Below, one piece after another: positions 3,422-6,533 of a stretch of 6,533 nt of DNA (position 1 is its first letter; the number at the start of each line of letters is the position of its first letter). Source of the stretch: an uncultured Eubacteriales bacterium (GTDB lineage Bacteria > Bacillota > Clostridia > Peptostreptococcales > Anaerovoracaceae); assembly GCA_910585135.1 (NCBI GenBank), contig CAJUEB010000126.1, positions 1-6,533 on the forward strand. Direction: 5' to 3'. Made by a program: the position numbers and the translations under genes. A model generated the notes under the pieces. That model searched no databases. It was not told where the DNA came from and saw nothing but the letters and a program-made list of their open reading frames with translations.

Positions 3422-5743
3422 TCAAGGCAATATAACATATGAATGCCTTTTTACATGTATAGTTTCTGCCTTGATAGCATGTTCCAAACAACTCGATTCT
3501 CCTTTGAGCTCTGACCCCATAATAGTTACTCGATATTTAGCCCTAGAAGAAGACAGATATAGCATGTTATATGCTGAATACTTTAGGAAATGTTGTGAAA
3601 TATCACCGGTTCCTGTTGTTTGAGGGAGTCGCCCCTCATCTACACCGAGTAAAACGACTGCGTGAAATTCAAGTCCGTTAATCGCATACGGTGATGCCAA
3701 GATATACTGCTCTGATGGAACAGACACAGTTTGATCTAGCAGTGCATACTTTTTCCCAGTAATTACCTCAAGCAATTGAACGCCTTCGTTTGATAGCCAT
3801 TTGCTATCAAATGCAATAATTGCGATATCTCTTGGTTTACATTGTAGTGACTTCATTAGCTCACCAAGTTGATTAGCAAGATCAGCAATCATTGCATCAT
3901 CATTTACATACATGTGAAGTTCAGGTATTTGCATTTTGGTTTCTTCAGCATGAGTGAAATGGTACTGCATATTAACATAAGGATTTGAAAATGTTGTGCC
4001 AAACATCAATGTTCCTGATGCTGCAATTGAAGCACAGAAATCAATAATTTGAGGGCTGTTTCTGAAGAGTGTGCAAAGTTTCTCCTCTTTAACATTCCCA
4101 AATGAACCGCTTGAGATATAGTCGTGAGAAACATTTCCTCGATCTCCAATAGCTTGGCTATAATCTAAGGCAAAGCAGAGAGGAATATTTCTAGTCGACA
4201 TATCTTTGCTCAGAAAATGAAATACACTTTGTTCATTTAAATTAAACAAATGCATCTCATCCGCGAGAATATAATCATATCCTTCAATCTGCCGTTTTCT
4301 ACGCCAAATTGGTGCATTAAGATGAGATATCGCTTCAATTGTGACATCATCAACATCAAAATTCCCTTGTACTTGGAGCATTTTTTGATAGTCTACAAAT
4401 AATGAAAAAATCAATTCTTTTTCAGGTTTTGTTTTACATGGAATTCCGTTTGGGATAGTTTCCAATTCAAGGTAACTTTCTATCGAACAATCTGTCCGTC
4501 CTTTTATCTGTATGCTGAACTCATGCTGTAGCATATTTGCTAAGGTTGTGCAATCTGTTTTCTCTGTGTCAAATAAACTGTAAACTTCAGGGCTTAAAAG
4601 AGGTCGATAGGTTTTAATGCGATTTGTCTTATGTGCGTGTTTTACAACTTCATCAATCATCATCAACTGATAAGTTTTAGCATCTGCTGCATTTGACTCG
4701 ATAATTGCCGTTTCTTCAATGTGTGCAAATTTGCAACAAAATGCCAATAATGTTGTAAAGCATATTGATTGTTCTGGTTGTAAAGATAAGAAGTAGTCAC
4801 TATCCTTATATAAGCTAAATACTTCCTGATTGCGTAGTGCAGTTGATTCATTATGTGCGAAAAAAATAATATGGAACGGGAGTTTTTTTTCTCTATTTAT
4901 CGTCAAAAGCCTGTAAGCACGCATGATTAGTGAAATTGTTTTTCCTGTTCCCGCAGCACCATCCACTCGTAAAGGTGTGTCGATAGCGCCATATTCAACG
5001 ACTTTTCGCTGTGATTCCGTAAGTGCTTCAAGCTGACGATCATACTCCCAGTAGATAAAGTCGTCCCTCCCTACACACATATTGGCCTCAATATATCCAA
5101 GAGGGCTTGTATTATTAGTTTTTTCACCAGATGACAGCGCAATCTCCAGTTGATTTTGTAGTGAATATTTTTTCTCAGCATATTCTTCTCCTGCCTGCCG
5201 CAGAACATCAGTTTCAACTACATCTAATATCTGTCCAGGTTCCTCGGCATTATATTTATAGGCAAGAAGGGGAAAAATTATGCCTCTACTTTCCAATCTT
5301 GGCACTTGATTAGATCGCTCAATTACTAATCTGTGGTGATCTGTTATGGAAAACGGGAATAAAATTGATTTTGTTTCATTAATCCGCTCTGAGGCAGAGA
5401 ACGGATATCTGTTCCAGATTTTTAATGTTAATCTAAAGGTTTTCTGAATAATGTTAAGTAATCTAGCAGGATTAGTTTCCTCATTGAGCAGGGCACAAGA
5501 GGTTAAATCAATACAAAAAATATGTTTATCAATCTCGCTTGGCGGATTTTCCTTCTTACGTCGTCCTACAAAAAGAATTCCATCTTTTGTATATTCAATC
5601 CTGGTGTTGTAAAACATTTCAGAGCTTTGCTTCCCGCATATATGCTTTATGAAACTTAGGCCATCAGGATATTCTATGCTTTGAAGACGACTTTCGCTTA
5701 CATATGTGGAGATTGCATTTTCGTCAAATAGTAAGTACTTCAT
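3422..5743 (-). CDS. Superfamily 1 (UvrD/Rep-like) helicase with an unassigned N-terminal domain
   Basis: The 773-residue protein carries the SF1A helicase motifs in order: Q motif LTESQRKVV (241-249), Walker A GAAGTGKT (262-269), motif Ia near IIFFAHNE (292-299), Walker B ILADEMHLF (492-500, catalytic Asp495-Glu496), motif III FALDYSQ (524-530), motif IV LFRNSPQIIDF (559-569, Arg561), motif V INGLEFHAVVLLG (688-700) and motif VI LYLSSSRAKYRVTIMG (728-743, Arg734). All ATPase residues are present, so it should be an active translocase or helicase. Deviations from UvrD are DEMH in place of DExQ and NGLEF in place of KGLEF. Residues 1-230 have no motif I recognise; 300-485 form a long insertion where UvrD has domain 1B. 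There is no RecB-type nuclease at the C-terminus. The start overlaps the upstream stop as ATGA (5743-5740), with GGAAAGGAAA just before it, so translation is probably coupled. Codon use is AT-rich, unlike wecC. Confidence 0.92.
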   Translation of the reverse strand: MKYLLFDENAISTYVSESRLQSIEYPDGLSFIKHICGKQSSEMFYNTRIEYTKDGILFVGRRKKENPPSEIDKHIFCIDLTSCALLNEETNPARLLNIIQKTFRLTLKIWNRYPFSASERINETKSILFPFSITDHHRLVIERSNQVPRLESRGIIFPLLAYKYNAEEPGQILDVVETDVLRQAGEEYAEKKYSLQNQLEIALSSGEKTNNTSPLGYIEANMCVGRDDFIYWEYDRQLEALTESQRKVVEYGAIDTPLRVDGAAGTGKTISLIMRAYRLLTINREKKLPFHIIFFAHNESTALRNQEVFSLYKDSDYFLSLQPEQSICFTTLLAFCCKFAHIEETAIIESNAADAKTYQLMMIDEVVKHAHKTNRIKTYRPLLSPEVYSLFDTEKTDCTTLANMLQHEFSIQIKGRTDCSIESYLELETIPNGIPCKTKPEKELIFSLFVDYQKMLQVQGNFDVDDVTIEAISHLNAPIWRRKRQIEGYDYILADEMHLFNLNEQSVFHFLSKDMSTRNIPLCFALDYSQAIGDRGNVSHDYISSGSFGNVKEEKLCTLFRNSPQIIDFCASIAASGTLMFGTTFSNPYVNMQYHFTHAEETKMQIPELHMYVNDDAMIADLANQLGELMKSLQCKPRDIAIIAFDSKWLSNEGVQLLEVITGKKYALLDQTVSVPSEQYILASPYAINGLEFHAVVLLGVDEGRLPQTTGTGDISQHFLKYSAYNMLYLSSSRAKYRVTIMGSELKGESSCLEHAIKAETIHVKRHSYVILP

Positions 5744-6393
5744 TGGTTTCCTTTCCTATAGCAATGAGTTATTACACTTTCAAAATCTTGTTCAGTTGGG
5801 TTGTCCAGCCCAATTCGTATAAAAGCATTTGAAAATCGTTGCATCAAGTGTTCACACCATGGCGATAATATTGTTCCTTCGATATCCACAAAATCTCCCT
5901 CTTCCTCCAACCAATAGGATGATTTTAACCGCATATATTCAGCAACCTGCATTATAAAAGCCTTCATCGTAGTTGCATCTTCACAGCTTTTTAAATCCTC
6001 GATTTCAGGAAGTTGTGGCAAGCCTGCAAAGTAAATTCCAGACTTAAAAGGAGAAATGATTTCCTCTGCATCGGCAATCGACAATGTCCCTATTTCCAGC
6101 AAATCAACAATTAGCCCATTGCTTTTTGTACCGTTTTTCAAATACGCATCCTGTGGCAAAAAATAATAATGATGAAGCTTCCCTGCATTAATTTCTTTCA
6201 AGCATTTAATCGCAGGTGATCGGTTGTTTTGGATAGCTAACCTTCTTCCTATATCATCTGAGTTTTTTTGAAGCACTTGATAGTATTGGTCGATCGCCTT
6301 AGCCAAACTATCAATCTTTCCTGATAATTTTCGATCACCTTGAACTTGACTCTTTTTATCTATAAATATTTTCTCAATTGATTCATTTGACAA
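5740..6393 (-). CDS. Uncharacterised protein, first gene of the helicase operon; true start uncertain
   Basis: No known domain is recognised. From the TTG at 6393-6391 it encodes 217 residues, mostly predicted helical, charged at the N-terminus (SIEKIFIDKKSQVQGDRK), with no signal peptide, membrane segment, Walker motif or obvious nuclease signature. A central part (about 70-125) is mixed, with HHYYFLP and SGIYFAGLP; the C-terminal third is amphipathic helix (SPWCEHLMQRFSNAFIR). The stop overlaps the helicase start by 4 bases, so the two are translated together and their products may interact. The start is doubtful: TTG has no good ribosome-binding site, no in-frame ATG or GTG lies nearby, and the frame stays open to the right edge. 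The residues encoded just upstream (NKAVELELNGETLLSLS) look protein-like, so the true start is probably further upstream, between 6393 and about 6470, or the gene has lost its start. Confidence 0.7.
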   Translation of the reverse strand: MSNESIEKIFIDKKSQVQGDRKLSGKIDSLAKAIDQYYQVLQKNSDDIGRRLAIQNNRSPAIKCLKEINAGKLHHYYFLPQDAYLKNGTKSNGLIVDLLEIGTLSIADAEEIISPFKSGIYFAGLPQLPEIEDLKSCEDATTMKAFIMQVAEYMRLKSSYWLEEEGDFVDIEGTILSPWCEHLMQRFSNAFIRIGLDNPTEQDFESVITHCYRKGNQ

Positions 6394-6469
6394 AGATAAA
6401 AGAGTCTCGCCATTTAATTCAAGTTCAACTGCTTTGTTACAAACATTTTGTTTTTTATTTTTGGAAGTA

Positions 6470-6498
6470 TTTACTAACAGATAGAAATATGTTAAAAT
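6470..6498 (+). promoter_or_regulatory. Promoter of the divergent gene at the right edge
   Basis: TTTACT (6470-6475) and TAAAAT (6493-6498) are spaced by 17 bases, matching the sigma-A consensus at 4 of 6 and 5 of 6 positions. Transcription would begin near 6505, leaving a very short leader of about 14 bases that still contains AAGGAGG. The promoter lies inside the region from which the minus-strand operon must also be transcribed, so the two transcription units may be co-regulated. Confidence 0.55.
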
Positions 6499-6518
6499 GG
6501 AGCAAGGAGGGATGAAAA

Positions 6519-6533
6519 ATGGTGAAATGCAAA
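6519..6533 (+). CDS. Start of a divergent gene, cut off by the right edge
   Basis: A perfect AAGGAGG (6504-6510) lies 8 bases before the ATG at 6519. Only five codons (MVKCK) are visible, so the product cannot be identified. Small helix-turn-helix regulators often begin in a similar way and often sit divergently next to accessory operons, but this is only a guess. The ATG at 6512 is rejected as start because it is one base from the ribosome-binding site. Confidence 0.55.

Noticed and set aside
5131..5313. Plus-strand 60-codon frame inside the helicase gene
   Set aside because: Antisense shadow without a ribosome-binding site.
3422..6393. Assignment as canonical Gabija (gajA/gajB)
   Set aside because: The helicase is larger than a typical GajB, and the partner is far smaller than GajA and lacks the Walker and TOPRIM motifs expected of an OLD-family nuclease.
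1..6533. CRISPR array, tRNA, rRNA, integrase, transposase or IS ends
   Set aside because: None seen: no regularly spaced repeats, no tRNA T-arm with matching acceptor stem, and no recombinase motifs in any frame.

Overview
The window looks like a chromosomal segment of a Gram-positive anaerobe of the class Clostridia, most likely an Oscillospiraceae/Ruminococcaceae-type gut bacterium. That is inferred from sigma-A-type promoters with 17-base spacers, strong GGAGG ribosome-binding sites, a likely sporulation gene, and GC-rich core genes beside an AT-rich accessory block. No 16S rRNA or other taxonomic marker is present, so the family-level placement is tentative.

Left part (1-1000, minus strand, GC-rich): the 5' end of a membrane-anchored protein that may be SpoIIP, with a possible sigma-E promoter, sits downstream of a complete HD-domain phosphohydrolase gene that has its own near-consensus promoter.

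Middle (about 1000-1680): more than 700 bases without a convincing protein gene, but not empty. A near-perfect promoter (TTGTCT, 17 bases, TATAAT) is followed by about 125 bases that can fold into two hairpins with a possible loop-loop pairing, ending in a 12-bp terminator. This looks like an unassigned structured RNA. Further hairpins and a diverged copy of part of that RNA follow. An extended -10 promoter then leads into a complete UDP-ManNAc dehydrogenase (wecC-type) gene at 1682-2887, which supplies an acidic amino sugar for surface polysaccharide.

Junction (2888-3421): a small uncharacterised 85-residue protein gene sits between overlapping inverted repeats upstream and a long 14-bp hairpin terminator downstream. 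Base composition changes sharply at this hairpin.

Right part (3422-6533, AT-rich): a two-gene minus-strand operon with an ATGA stop/start overlap. It encodes a protein of at least 217 residues with no recognised domain, followed by a 773-residue superfamily 1 (UvrD/Rep-like) helicase with an unassigned N-terminal domain of about 230 residues. A divergent plus-strand promoter, ribosome-binding site and start codon lie at the right edge. The composition shift and the helicase-plus-unknown-partner layout suggest an acquired accessory cassette. Phage or plasmid defence is the leading guess but is not demonstrated. This operon and the structured RNA are the two most interesting items.
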